Assembly (NCBI GenBank): GCA_001599755.1
Contig: BCHX01000004.1
Coordinates: 4,030,001-4,094,000, forward strand
From: Gliomastix tumulicola
Taxonomy: Eukaryota; Ascomycota; Sordariomycetes; Hypocreales; Bionectriaceae
Length of the DNA stretch: 64,000 bases
Reading direction: 5' to 3'
Shown: piece by piece, positions 32,296-43,738 of the stretch
How positions within the stretch are numbered: the stretch's first letter is position 1
Layout: every line of letters begins with the position of its first letter
Position numbers and translations under genes: made by a program
The notes under the pieces: generated by a model
What the model saw: only the letters and a program-made list of their open reading frames with translations
Databases searched by the model: none
What the model was told of the DNA's origin: nothing

Positions 32296-34387
32296 CTAAG
32301 CGTCCGTGAAGTCAAGCGCCCGCCGTCCGTACTCCTCGACGACGCTGCTGAGCGTGCGCGTCTCGCTCTCGCCCGCACCGCGCCAGATCCAAGTCCGGCT
32401 CCTGCGCCGCCCGTCCGGCTGGATCTGGACGTAGGTGACCTCGAGGTACGGCAGATCGTCGTTTTCGTCGTCGTCGCGGACGGCGAACTGCAGGTCGCTG
32501 TTCTCCTTCTCGGCGTCGAGGATCGATGTACCCTTAATGCTGGTGATCCAGGAGCCGGCGGGGAGGGNGGAGAGGAAGTGCTCGGCGAGGATCTTGGAGA
32601 TGGAGGTGCGGAGGGAGTCCCGGACGGTGACGGCGTCGGGGAAGCCGTCCTTGTAGGGAGGACAGATAGATCCGAGCCGCGAGCCGGGCGGGGGGATGAT
32701 GTGGTAGATGGTGCCGAGGAAGGGGTAGAGGAACGTGCGGCCGCGGACGGCGAATGACATGTCCGGGACGGTCTCGAGGTCTATGCTGAAGTCTGTCGGC
32801 TGGATGAGGTTGCTCACGAGGATCTGGGCGTCGGAGGGCTGGTTTGGGCCCGTGCCGCCGGGGCCGACAACGGAGGGGAGCGGCGTGTGTAGGGTGAAGG
32901 ACGAGGGCAGGCCCGCCTTCTTGAGGGCTTGGACCAGTGCGCCGACGTATTTGGTGCACTCCTTTGTGCTCTCGGTGTGGGAGATCTGGGCGAGGATGGG
33001 GCGGAGGAGGGTGTAGGTGTGGTTGTTGGTGCGGGCTCTAGAGATGTGCGGGGGGAAGGGCCTCGTCCTCATGAGCTCGGTGTTTCGGTGGGTGTGGCTC
33101 AGCATGACCTGCAGGGCCAGTGATATCGCTTCGGTGATGTTGTTCTCCGGGAGGAAGCCGTCGGACGACGGTAGGGAGTCGACGGACAATAGCTCGAGGG
33201 CGATGCTGCTGGTGCCGTCCTTGAGGCCGATCTGGAGACGGCTGTCCTGGGCGCGGACATCGTACGCGGCGAGGGTCCGGGACTCTCGTGTCAACTCGTG
33301 CCATAATTCCTGAGAGAATAGGGTGTTGCGGGCCTCCAAGACCTGCCCCTCAATTGTAGCATTGTCGATGGACTGAGCTCCGAGCGCGGACCGTCCGACC
33401 AGGTGCCCCTCCTTCTCGTATGTGACCACCAGTCTCTCGGAGACGTCGCCGAGCTGATCGCGGTCGAGATGAACCGAGCCGTCGTCTCCTCTCCTGAGAG
33501 GAGCCAGGCCATTGTTTCTAAATTCAGGAGCAGCTATAATATAGTCAGCAAGCGAAGCCTCGAGAGAAAGGGCTGAGAAAAGGTAGGGGCCCCTACCCTC
33601 AGAGAACCCAAAGCGCACGCCGAGCATGCGCTTGTCATTCGTCATCTTGCAGACGGCCCAGCCGCTCTTTTGGACGCCAACGACCTCTTCCCAGTACTTG
33701 CTCTCTAGCTCGACCTCCTTCTCCAGAAAGTCGGCCGCGGCCGTGGCGGAATCTCTCGTGTTGTTGATTTCTATGATGGTCAGACCCTGGGCAACGATGT
33801 CCTGGTCTCGCTCCTTGGCCTGCGTCAGGCTCGAGTCCTCGAGCTTGTCTGCTCCCAACGTGCCGATACCGACTATGTCACGAAGGTGTCTCGATAGCGT
33901 TGCGCTGGCTTGTGTCGGGTTCTGCTTCGAGAGGAGGAGGGAGAGCGAGTCGAGAGTCAGCATGGCGGTGTTAGTAGCAACGCTGTACGCGCAAGATCCA
34001 TGTCAGCACCTGCTCTCTCCAAGATTCAACTCTTCCAGGCGCATAATTCCACACGTACTCAATGTTCTGCAGCACTTCCATCCGGCTCTGCATCAGATCC
34101 TGCGTGCCGGCCCCATCCCCTTCCTCGGCGTCCTCCTCGCCGTCGGACATGTCGACGTCTTCCCCGTCGAGCGCATGTTGCTGGGCGAGCTGCTCCTGGC
34201 GCAGCTTATCCTCGTCGACGTCGCGGAAGCCGCCCGGCTGGGAGTTGATGCGGGTGATGAAGTCGGCGAGGGACTGGGGCTTCGTGTCGGAGATGGGGAA
34301 CGGTCGGAGGGATAGCGAGGTGCCCTTGGGTTGTGACATGCTGGGCTGGGTAGCTGGTGAGAGACCGGGGCTATGCGATTGAGACAT
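32296..34387 (-). CDS. MED17: Mediator complex subunit 17 (Srb4)
   Basis: 671 residues in two exons, 34387-34059 and 33982-32296, joined in phase 2 (QNI-D-VATNTAML). MED17 is the scaffold of the Mediator head module that contacts RNA polymerase II and TFIIH in the nucleus. Seen are the N-terminal family motif LSLRPFPI...SLADFITRINSQPGGFRDV, an acidic stretch (EDVDMSDGEEDAEEGDG, about 75-92), the SLLLSKQNPTQASATLS helix, and the long C-terminal half with SLADYIIAAPEFRNNG and RPILAQISH. One base is undetermined (N at 32568), giving an unknown residue in LSxLPAGSW. The start at 34387 gives a Ser/Pro-rich tail before the conserved motif; a second ATG 16 codons in could also serve. It is divergent from the phosphofructokinase gene. 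Confidence 0.93.
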
Positions 34388-35434
34388 GCAGTTGTCGGAG
34401 GGAAGAAAGGCCCATTGCGGAGGACCGTGGCCGGGCGGTGGGTGGTTGGTTGGTTGGTGAATGCAGGTTCAACAAAGAGACCTCGCAGGACCTTCGAATT
34501 GTTTCGTTTGCTGCGCGTGGACCAGCCCTTGGAGGCGTCGAGAGTCTATTCGGCGGGTTTCAATCGCATTGGCAGAGTCTCCACTCAGCGCCAAGTACTA
34601 TAGGTACCTTGGCCCCCACTGAAATGCCCGGACCACTGTTCTCCAGAGGCTACAGCGTCATCAGAAATGCCCGGTGATCCCCCACCTCCTCCCACCATCT
34701 CACTGTGGCCAGTGATGGGCAATGTGATTCAATGCTGTAATGGAATTGGATGCAGCGTGCTCACCGATGGCCTCCCGGTGATACCTATCGATAAGAGCTC
34801 AGCTGAGGACCTCTTCACATGGAAGACTAAGGTAAACTGGGCAAGGTTGGTGTCACTGGGCTGTCTTCTGGACCAAGCAGCAAGCAGGGCCCTAAGATGG
34901 CTGGAGCTGGTTAACCCCTCCTGAAAGCTTAATTAGCAGCTTCGTTAACGGCAGCTTCGCGGCCTTTTTCGAGAGCTCCAGCTTGCCATTTTTGCATCCG
35001 TCCAATAATGTGGCCGCTCTGCATGAGGCTGCCTCCCTAAGAATATATCTCTATCTGCCATCGCCAAATTCTGACTCTCCCCAAGGACCCTCACGAGGAA
35101 GCTGCCTTCCCACCTCCTTCCCTGTTTTGCTCCCTCTGACAAGACCTCCATCACACGTCCAGAGGGCTTGGCCCATGCCATTGGGTGCTTCTCCTCCCTT
35201 GGGTCCATGACTGACATTTCGACGTCTCGACCCGGGCGATAAATGCCTCTCGCATCTCACCTAAAATTCTTCTCCCGTCCGCTAGACCTACTGTTCGCAC
35301 CTTTCCAGAGCATCTTCACTCTCCTTTACCGCGGCCTGTTTCTCGGACTTGGACTTGGTTCTGGGCTGGGCATTTCCCCCGCTCCACTGACGTTTCCCCA
35401 ATCCCGAGACGCAACCACCAACAACACCACCGCC
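34388..35434. promoter_or_regulatory. divergent promoter region of MED17 and phosphofructokinase
   Basis: 1.05 kb between the two start codons. Contains a GGTT tandem repeat at about 34442-34458, and CT-rich stretches at about 35080-35160 and 35270-35300 on the phosphofructokinase side. An ATG at 35243 is in frame with the phosphofructokinase ATG, with no stop between. No strong TATA box seen. Confidence 0.55.
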
Positions 35435-37903
35435 ATGGCGCCCAAGAAGAAGATCGCCATCATGACCTCGGGAGGCGACTCCCCGGGCATGAATGGCGTC
35501 GTCCGGGCCGTCGTGCGCATGGCCATCCACAAGGGCTGCGATGCCTACTGCATCTACGAGGGTTACGAGGGGCTGGTCCAGGGCGGCGATCTCATCCGCA
35601 AGATGGAGTGGCACGACGTGCGCGGCTGGCTGTCCGAGGGAGGCACTCTCATCGGCACGGCGCGGTGCATGGCCTTCTACGAGCGTCCTGGCCGGATGAC
35701 GGCGGCCAAGAACATGGTCCTCAATGGCATTGACGCCCTCATCATCTGCGGCGGTGACGGCTCCCTCACTGGTGCCGACAAGTTCCGTGCAGAGTGGCCG
35801 TCTCTGCTCGAGGAGCTGGTGGCGAGAGGCGAGCTGAGTGTTGAGCAGGTTGCTCCCTACAAGCACCTCAACATTGTCGGTCTCGTCGGCTCCATTGACA
35901 ACGACTTGTCTGGCACTGACGCCACCATTGGGTGCTACTCGGCCCTCGCCCGCATCTGCGAGATGGTCGATTACATCGAGGCCACTGCATCCTCTCACTC
36001 GCGAGCTTTCGTCATCGAGGTCATGGGTCGGCATTGCGGCTGGCTGGCATTGATGGCTGGTGTCGCTACTGGCGCCGATTTCGTCTTCATTCCGGAGCGG
36101 CCGAGAGACCACGACTGGAAGGAGGAGATGTGCACTGTCGTCCGGAGGGTATGGAATTCCCCCAGACTGCTTCGAATAGAAATTGTAAACTCGTCGTGCT
36201 AACGCATCACAGCACCGTAAACTCGGAAAGCGAAAGACCATTGTCATTGTCGCAGAGGGTGCCAGGGACAAGGAGGGCACCAAAATCACGCCCGCCGAAA
36301 TCAAGGATCTTTTGGCTGACAAGAGTGAGGGTGGCCTGGCCCTGGATACCCGCATCACCACTCTCGGACACGTCCAAAGAGGCGGCACTGCCGTGTCCTA
36401 CGACCGTATGCTTGCTACTCTCCAGGGCGTGGAGGCCGTCAATGCCGTGCTAGAGGCCACCCCTGAGACAGAGACTTGCTTCATCGCTATCAACGAGAAC
36501 AAGATCGTCAGGAAGCCATTGATGCAGGCTGTAGCTGAGACGAAGCTGGTCGCCCAAGCTGTCGATGCCAAGGATTTTACCAAAGCCATGGCCCTCAGAG
36601 ACACTGAGTTTGCTGACCAGTACAAGTCTTACATCACGACAACCAACGTCGTCGTCGACGATAACAAGTTGCCTGAGAACAAGGTGAGTCATGCACCGGC
36701 GAACTGTTAATACGGGATCTAACAGGGCAACAGAGAATGAAGATTGGCTTCATCAACGTCGGCGCGCCGGCCGGCGGTATGAACGCCGCTGTCCGTGCTG
36801 CCGTGGCCTACTGCATCTCGAGAGGCCACGAGCCCATGGCTATTCACAACGGGTTCGCAGGATTCGCTCGCCACCACGGAGACCATCCCCTGGGAGCCGT
36901 GCGGCCCTTTGACTGGCTCGAGGTCGATGGATGGGCCAGCAAGGGTGGCTCGGAGATTGGCACCAATCGCGAGCTCCCATCTGAGTCTGGATTGGAGCTG
37001 ATCGCGAACTTGATTGAGCAATATCAATTCGATGCTCTCTTCCTCATTGGTGGATTCGAGGCCTTCCACTCGGTTTCGCAGCTGCGAAAGGCCAGAGACG
37101 ACTTCCCCTCGCTCTGCATTCCCATCACGCTCCTGCCCGCCACGATTTCCAACAATGTGCCGGGTACCGAGTACTCTATCGGCTCGGATACCTGCCTTAA
37201 CGAGCTCGTGAACTACTGCGACAAGATCAAGCAGTCGGCCTCTGCCACACGACGCCGAGTTTTCGTCATTGAGACGCAGGGAGGACGGTCCGGCTACGTC
37301 GCTACGGTTAGTGGACTAGGCGTCGGAGCATCTGCTGTCTACATCCCAGAGGAGGGCATCAGCCTCGCCATGCTGAACTCCGACGTCAACTACCTCAAGG
37401 ACGTGTTCAAGAACGAGAAGGGCCAGTCCCGTGCCGGTCGTCTCCTGCTTGTCAACGAGAAGGCCAGCAAGGTGTACGATGCCAAGCTCATCGCAAGCAT
37501 CATTCGCGAGGAAGCCCATGATCGCTTCGAGAGCCGTGAGAGCATCCCCGGCCACGTGCAGCAGGGCGGTGTCCCGTCGGCGATGGACCGCTGCCGTGCT
37601 GTCAGACTTGCCATCAAATGCATCCAGCACCTCGAGGATTTCGGCAAGAATGCGCACAACCGCGTCAAGAGGGATCCACTGAGCGCCACGGTCATCGGTA
37701 TCCAGGGCTCCGAGGTGGTGTTCTCACCGATGAAGGAGCTGGAGGAGACCGAGACTGACTGGCCCAACCGGCGGCCCAATTCGGCCTTCTGGCTGGGCAT
37801 GCGTGAGATAGTCGACATCCTGGGCGGCAGACCCCCCTATCCCCAGCCGGAGAAGAGTCTGACGGGCCTATTGGCCAAGGACGTCAAGAGGGGGATTATC
37901 TGA
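35435..37903 (+). CDS. pfkA: ATP-dependent 6-phosphofructokinase
   Basis: 784 residues in three exons: 35435-36148, 36213-36683 and 36734-37903. The glycolytic enzyme phosphorylates fructose 6-phosphate in the cytosol. It is the eukaryotic fused tandem form. The N-half keeps the catalytic motifs GGDSPGMNG (13-21), GGDGSLTGAD, SIDNDLSGTD with the catalytic Asp, MGRHCGWLA and VQRGGTAVSYDR. In the C-half the equivalent motif reads TISNNVPGTE with Asn in place of the catalytic Asp, and GAPAGGMNA replaces the first loop, as expected for the allosteric half that binds effectors. The start after CCACCGCC is in a strong context and gives the family N-terminus MAPKKKIAIMTSGGD. The frame is open back to an ATG at 35243, which would add 64 mostly hydrophobic residues. 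Confidence 0.96.
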
Positions 37904-37956
37904 AGAAAGACCCTTGGACGTACCACCAGACGGAAGAGGAGGCAGGCTTGGTTGAC

Positions 37957-37984
37957 GGGCGATGGGCGATGGGCGATGGGCGAT
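37957..37984. repeat. four tandem GGGCGAT units
   Basis: Perfect 7-base unit repeated four times, starting about 55 bases after the phosphofructokinase stop codon and therefore probably in its 3' UTR. Confidence 0.95.
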
Positions 37985-38729
37985 GATGGCGGCGGGTCTT
38001 TCCGCCTGACCCATGTTTGCAACGGTTGATTATCGATGCGGTGATGTCAATCAGCGACAATCACTGACCTGCAGCTCAGCCCACCGCCTAGAACCATCAG
38101 GTAAGAAATCGCAGCTTTGCATAGTCTTTTGATTACCTATTACGTGCCGGCAATTAGTATTATGAATCATTATACCTGTGTCTGAGCCCCTCGGACATTT
38201 GCAACTTTCTCCTGGATAATCTGCCTCGCCACCACCATTTGTCGACTTCACAGCCCAAAGCAAGCTGAGCAGTGCATAGCCCAGTCAGCCAGTCCCTTCC
38301 CAGTCCCCAGTCTGAAGAAGGTGGGGAATTCGGATGGAGGTTGGGCGGCTGATGCATCATTGCGTCAATGCTCCCTTCGTCAGAAAAAGGCGACCAAAAA
38401 GTTGGCATCGCACGAAGACGGGTCTGGCGCAAAAGTTGGCCACATGGCTTCTCTTTCGTTCCTAGAAATTCCTTATTCCAGTTTAGATTCCATTAGCCAG
38501 GGACCCTTCGTGAAATGGCAGGAAATGCATGTTGGTTGCCGCCGACATCATCATCAGATTCGCCGGCTGGCTTGTGATGTGACCAACCGACTGGGTCTGC
38601 TGATTGCTGCTCGATGACCCCTGTCCTGTCGATTGGGCTCTGTCGCTCTGCTTTTTAGTGCTGGAATACGACCTGACCTGCTCCCTGGACCCCAAGAAAC
38701 CCGCCCGTAAGGCAGCCAACGTCCAGCGT

Positions 38730-38759
38730 CCATCCATCCATCCATCCACCCATCCATCC
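38730..38759. repeat. CATC tetranucleotide repeat
   Basis: About seven CATC units with one CACC interruption. Two more CATC arrays lie at 46876 and 62073 in this window. Confidence 0.95.
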
Positions 38760-39552
38760 CTCCAGGAGGCCTGCCTCAGCCCGTCCCTCAGCCATCAAAA
38801 GGACGACACCAGCCGCCAAGAGAGCCATTTGATCCTTTTTCTTCCCTCCGCTTCCCTTCCTCTGTCCTTCCCATCCCTTCATCCATTGTTCCTCACCTCG
38901 ACATTTGGCTTTCTCGGCCGTCTTAAAGTTCTCGTTGGACTCGGAAGACCGGGTCGTGGCGGGTCGTTTCTTGACTCAAAGTTAGGCTCGTCTCGCTTTG
39001 CTTGCTCGAGCAGCGTCGACTGGAAGCTCTCCATTGTCCTTCTCTCCCCACCAACTCTTAGTGCCCGCCGTCGTCTCGGCCAGCCAACCATCAGGAGCTC
39101 ACCTGAGCTGCAGTCAGACTCTGACTGACTCCTACAGGCCACCTGGACAAGGGCAGAGCGCTTACTTGCATGTGCCTCTGAAACCGACTTCTCAGGCACC
39201 CTTGTCGTTTTCTTGTCGCTACAGCCAATATCGACCACATTTCCCCTCCCTCTTTCCATCCCCCGTCAGACGACCAAAAAGGCAGAGAGCGGCCTTGAGA
39301 AGCAGCTACTTAGTTTTGTCTTCTCTTTTGCTTTAACCTTGATTTCGAGAGCATCGCTGCGCTTTCTGCACTGCTTTTGTTTTCCGGGATAGACAGCACC
39401 ATTTGATACCCTCAACACCGCTGCCGCTTTTCGTCCTCCGACGTCATCGAAACCCCGCAGAGGAGCAGCAGAAGAAGAAGAAATACAACGCCCTCAGCGT
39501 ACCTACTCTACTGCCTTACAGCACCACCACACAAAACACACAATCGCCCAAC

Positions 39553-41237
39553 ATGGCTTCAAGAGGCCCCCGTGTCACCGAGTTCGAGGAGCGCGACTAC
39601 TACCCGGCGCCGCGGGAGGAGGACGTCCGCCGCCGCGTCATCACGCGCAGCCCGCCCAGGCGTGAGGAGCGCGCACCGCCGGCCTGGCTCCGCGAGGAGC
39701 GTCACGCCGAGGCCGGGCCCGTCGTCCTCAGCCGCCGCGAGATCGAGACCATCGACCGCCACCACCGGAGCCCCAGCCCCGTGCGCTACGCGACGACGCA
39801 GCTCGTCCGCCGCCCGCGGAGCGTGAGCCCCCAGCGCTCGCACAGCCACGAGCACGAGCACGAGACGTCGAGGTCCCGCACGAGATACGTCGAGAGGGAG
39901 CGCGTCATCCGCGAGCCCAGCGTAGAGAGGCGTCGGTCGCCGTCCCCGAGGATCCGGTACGTTCAGCGGCCTCAGAGGCCGCGGTCGCCTGAGCAGGTTG
40001 ACCGCGAGCGGATTCGCACCCGTATCATTGATAGGGAGAGGGGCCGTTCGTCGTCGTCGTCGAGCTCGTCTTCTTCTTCGCCTTCGCCTCCCCCGCAGCC
40101 CAAGACCATCAAGGCTCCCACTATTGAGCGCGAGGTCATCACTCACTACCGCGGAATTGACCATGGTACGTCTATACATATCCAGTACGTGATTTATCTG
40201 AGCTTCTGCTGACAGTAACGAAAACAGGCGTTGCCAAAGTCAGGCCACCCAGCCCGGCTCCCGCTCCGGCCCCGCGGCCACGATCCCGCTCGCGGGCTAG
40301 GGAGCGAGAAACCGACATCGACATCTCGCTCTCGCGGAACAGGACCTCGGTCGGCGTGGACATCCGCGAGTCCGACCGCCACCCGCGCCACTCCGACGGC
40401 GAGCTCGTCGTCTACAGTGACCGCAACCGCCGACGCGCCCACTCGGCCGCGCCGCTCCGGTCCCCCGTCAACGAGGAGGCCGAGTACCTGACCTCCAAGA
40501 TCGACTCGCGCGGCCGCATGGGCGAGGCCTGGCACGGCGCCACCCGGGACTGGGCCATCGTCGACGTGCCCCCCGGCACGGAGCGCGTGCGCATGGACGG
40601 CGTCGGCGGCGGCAGCACGGACACCAGTTGGTCCAAGTACAGCGGCGTCCGGCGCACGCAGTTCATCCCCGAGCGGGACGACGCCCCTGCCCCGGCGCCC
40701 CGCGCACCCTCGCCCATGCCTGCCCCTCGTCCCCGCGAGCGCGAGAGCGTCACATGGGACCGCGAGCGGGAGATCCAGATCGACATCGAGCGGAACAAGG
40801 ACCGCAGGCCCTCGCGGCCCCCGCCGGCCAAGGACATGTGGACCGAGATCAGCAAGGACCTGGTCATCAGGGAGGCCATCGAGCAGATGGGCTACGAGTA
40901 CGAGGACTCGCCCATGTTCTTCTACGTGATGGAGTACCTGCAATATGTAAGCATTCATCCTCTCCTCCCAAGCCCACAAAGAGACACTCATATGCTAACT
41001 TGACAACAGGATGATGTGCTTCGCCTCGTGGAGTTGTCAGAGGATATTAGACGGTACCGAAAGGATAGAGTCCGCGAGATCCAGTGGGAGCGCGACGTCA
41101 CCGAGGACTGGGAGAGGCGACGACACCGCCACCATCATCACCACCACCACCCGCCTCCCGGCTGGGACAACGAGCGTGTCGTCGAGCGTGAGGTCATCTA
41201 CGACGACCGACGACCTGTGCGAGGCTACCTCCATTAA
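39553..41237 (+). CDS. DUF8035-type Arg/Ser/Glu-rich fungal protein
   Basis: 519 residues in three exons: 39553-40165, 40228-40946 and 41010-41237. The function is not known. The N-terminal 300 residues are low-complexity, rich in Arg, Ser-Pro, Glu and Pro (RSPSPVRY, RSVSPQRSHSHEHEHE, a run of 11 Ser at about 170), like SR-type disordered regions. A conserved folded module follows near residues 420-485: KDMWTEISKDLVIREAIEQMGYEYEDSPMFFYVMEYLQY, then DDVLRLVELSEDIRRYRKDR and IQWERD. I recall this as the DUF8035 module of filamentous ascomycetes, an assignment from memory. The C-terminus has a run of seven His and ends RPVRGYLH. There is no signal peptide or membrane helix. The composition suggests a nuclear or RNA-linked role, but this is inference. 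Confidence 0.85.
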
Positions 41238-43738
41238 AGAGACGGCAAAACCTAGACGTTTGTTCGAGATGCGTCTGCCCCGCTAGAAAACACAAAAGAT
41301 CGACAAACATACGTTCAGCAGCCACGGATGACATGACATGACAGCTTTCTTCTCTGTTACGAGTGTTTCTTCTCGCAGTGTCGGTTCTCTCTTAGCTGGA
41401 TTGTTGGGACTGGGACATGTACGTGACGACTTATGACACTCGCGGCTATTTGTCTTTTGTGGGTAGATAGCGTGAGATGATATCTATGATTTGGATTTCA
41501 TGTTTCTTTTTTTTTTTCTTTGGTAGATACAGATAACCTTGAATTGGAGAATCAGCGAACATAGGCGTGCCGTACCTGGTGGATTTCTTCTCAGTCGACC
41601 GCGAGGCAGGTTTCAAAGTACCGAATGATCCCCAAGTACGATTGTGCCACGATTGACTGTCTTTCTTATGGCTCGTATAGACCACGAAAGACGTGAAGTT
41701 CAGCGAGATGATATCAATGTAAAGGTTAGAATATCACCAGCCTTAACAAACAAATAGTATGGTCCTATAGCTCAAGCATGGATTCGACCGCGTACCACGG
41801 CCGAAGGTCTCTCGACACGGCTCGCATAGACCGTGGAAAGGGAACAGCTTATTCACCAGTTGACATTTACAGAAGGATTACAGCCAACATAATCCAGGTG
41901 CATCAAACTTGATCTCAGAGCAAGCTTGGTCTCTAATTAGCTCCCATACCGTCTGTGGGAAGTGCAGGGATAGTCCGCTTGATCCTGGCACAACCAGGAT
42001 GCCCTTCACGTCGAGAGCCGGACAGAATGAAATATAATGCGTTTGGCCTCGTCTCGCTGATCACATTCTGCCCCATCAGTTCTCCTTCCAAGCTCCTCAG
42101 CAGCACTCTCAGAACAGCACCACGGGGCCTTCTTAGGAGGACCTATCTTTTCACTCCCCTCGCACCCTGTTCGCCTTCTCATCCCAAGAAGGCATCGTCG
42201 TGCTGGTTGCTGGGCAGAGATGGTGGGGTTATTAGGATAATATTTACTTCGGTGCAAATTTTCGCAGTGGGCTGCACATGCATGGTGGAGATTGTGCTGT
42301 GAGGGAGCAAGAAAGGGAGAGAAGCTGGGAGCATGTTCAAATTTGGCTACACGATGTTCCGAGTCCTCTTTTGGCGCCCTTTGTCTGTCCGTCCCTTCTC
42401 GCAAACAAAGGCGAAGCGACCTGGCGGTGTGTGTGTGAGTGTGTCTGGGTACCCCCCTCCCTATTTTCTTTGTCCCTTGTGTAACGCCTTTGAACTCGGC
42501 TCACGCCCAATCAAATGTGCGTCATCAGTGATTTGGTGTCCCAAACAGGAGGGGAAGGCAGGAAAGGCACGTGAATATCTGTTAAGCGAAGTAGCCCCGG
42601 GTCGAGTGTCCAGGTGGGGATTTGCGCCCTGGCGATAACAGGGCGGCGTGGGGTTGAGCAGAACTGGGAGTGGCTTCGAGTTTCCAGGTCCCCTTTGCCA
42701 AAAAAACGACCCCCCCGCTGCCGCCACTGCGCCGCGGGTGGGCTTGCCTTGCCGCTGGCGGGGGAGTCCTTCACCGCATCCAGTGCCTGGAAGTGCCCAC
42801 CCTGCCACCCCTACAGCGCCCCTTCTGCCCTGCCAGAGATGCCCTAATGCTTCCGCCCTCGGGGTCTCGGGCTAGTAGCGGGTACTTGGTGCTTGTCCTC
42901 GAGTGTGCACGCTCGTCGCTTCTGTCTCCGAGGATGCAAACCACCTTCCACCTCAAGCTCGCCGAATTGGATGTGATGAGAGGGGGCAGGCAAGTGAATG
43001 AGAGGCACCAGTGAGATTTCAAATCATTCTCTTGCTCGTATCGGCGGTGTTGCATTGTTAGTGCACGTACCAAGCTCAGCAGACCGCATTCAGGCCTCGC
43101 AACTTGCAGGGCGGATGCCAAGTACCCGGTACCTCCCCTCTGGCTCCACGCCTGCCTGAGCTTCCCAGGCGCCCACCCTCCCAGGTTGCCTCGTTGCTCC
43201 GTCAGAGGCCTACTAGTAGGTACCTTACAGGCCATCGTCAGCTGTAGGTAAAATCACTGCCCCCCTAACCAGAACTGAACATCCACCCTTCTGAGCAAAC
43301 CCCTTGAGAAAACACCACCCAGGTCTCGCTTCCCCTTCCCACTCCTTTTGATCTTCTGCTCTTTTCAGAACAAACTCAGCCTCGCAAAAGCAGTGGACGG
43401 CATTTTATCTTGACGTCTTTTTCTTTTTTCCTTTTCTACTTCACTCCCTAGAACCAACTTGCACCAACAGGGGCCGCATCTGTGACGCTGCCATACCACA
43501 ACTCGGTGACGCCCACCGGGTCTTCCGTTTTCCCTTTTTCCCCTCCTCGACCTAAACTTTGGGTGCCTGCCTCTTCACCCTTCGCGGAAAAAAGCCCACC
43601 CCTCTCTCCTTGACCGCGTTGCCTCGGACACACGCAAACCCTCCCAGCCGGCCACAACCTCTTCTATTCCTCTTCTTTTTTGGGAATCACAGCCGTATGA
43701 CGTGACGCCTCACGAGATATACCAAATACCCGCCCAAA
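41238..43738. other. long gene-free stretch before importin beta
   Basis: 2.5 kb without a supported gene. It holds the 3' UTR of the previous gene, a T run at 41507-41517, an imperfect direct repeat (41670-41690 and 41819-41840, GGCTCGYATAGACC core), and a CT-rich leader from about 43270 to 43680 that suits the promoter of the next gene. Open frames on both strands overlap and lack codon bias. Confidence 0.5.

Larger units (their letters stand above)
37904..39552. other. intergenic with repeats; leader of the DUF8035-type gene
   Basis: 1.65 kb holding the phosphofructokinase 3' UTR with a 7-base tandem repeat, a CATC repeat, and a long CT-rich stretch from about 38750 to 39540 that probably is promoter plus 5' leader. 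No coding signal seen despite several open frames of 70-175 codons. Confidence 0.5.

Noticed and set aside
35288..36388. 366-codon open frame on the - strand
   Set aside because: Antisense to phosphofructokinase exons, with composition expected for a shadow frame.
38730..38759. CATC arrays as a CRISPR-like or telomeric repeat
   Set aside because: Simple tetranucleotide microsatellites without spacers; they do not resemble TTAGGG telomere repeats.
39559..40179. 206-codon minus-strand open frame
   Set aside because: Antisense to the Arg/Ser-rich first exon of the DUF8035-type gene; Ala/Arg/Leu-rich shadow.
41760..41845. Possible tRNA gene (GGTCCTATAGCTC start)
   Set aside because: No GGTTCRA T-loop and no 7-bp acceptor stem could be paired.
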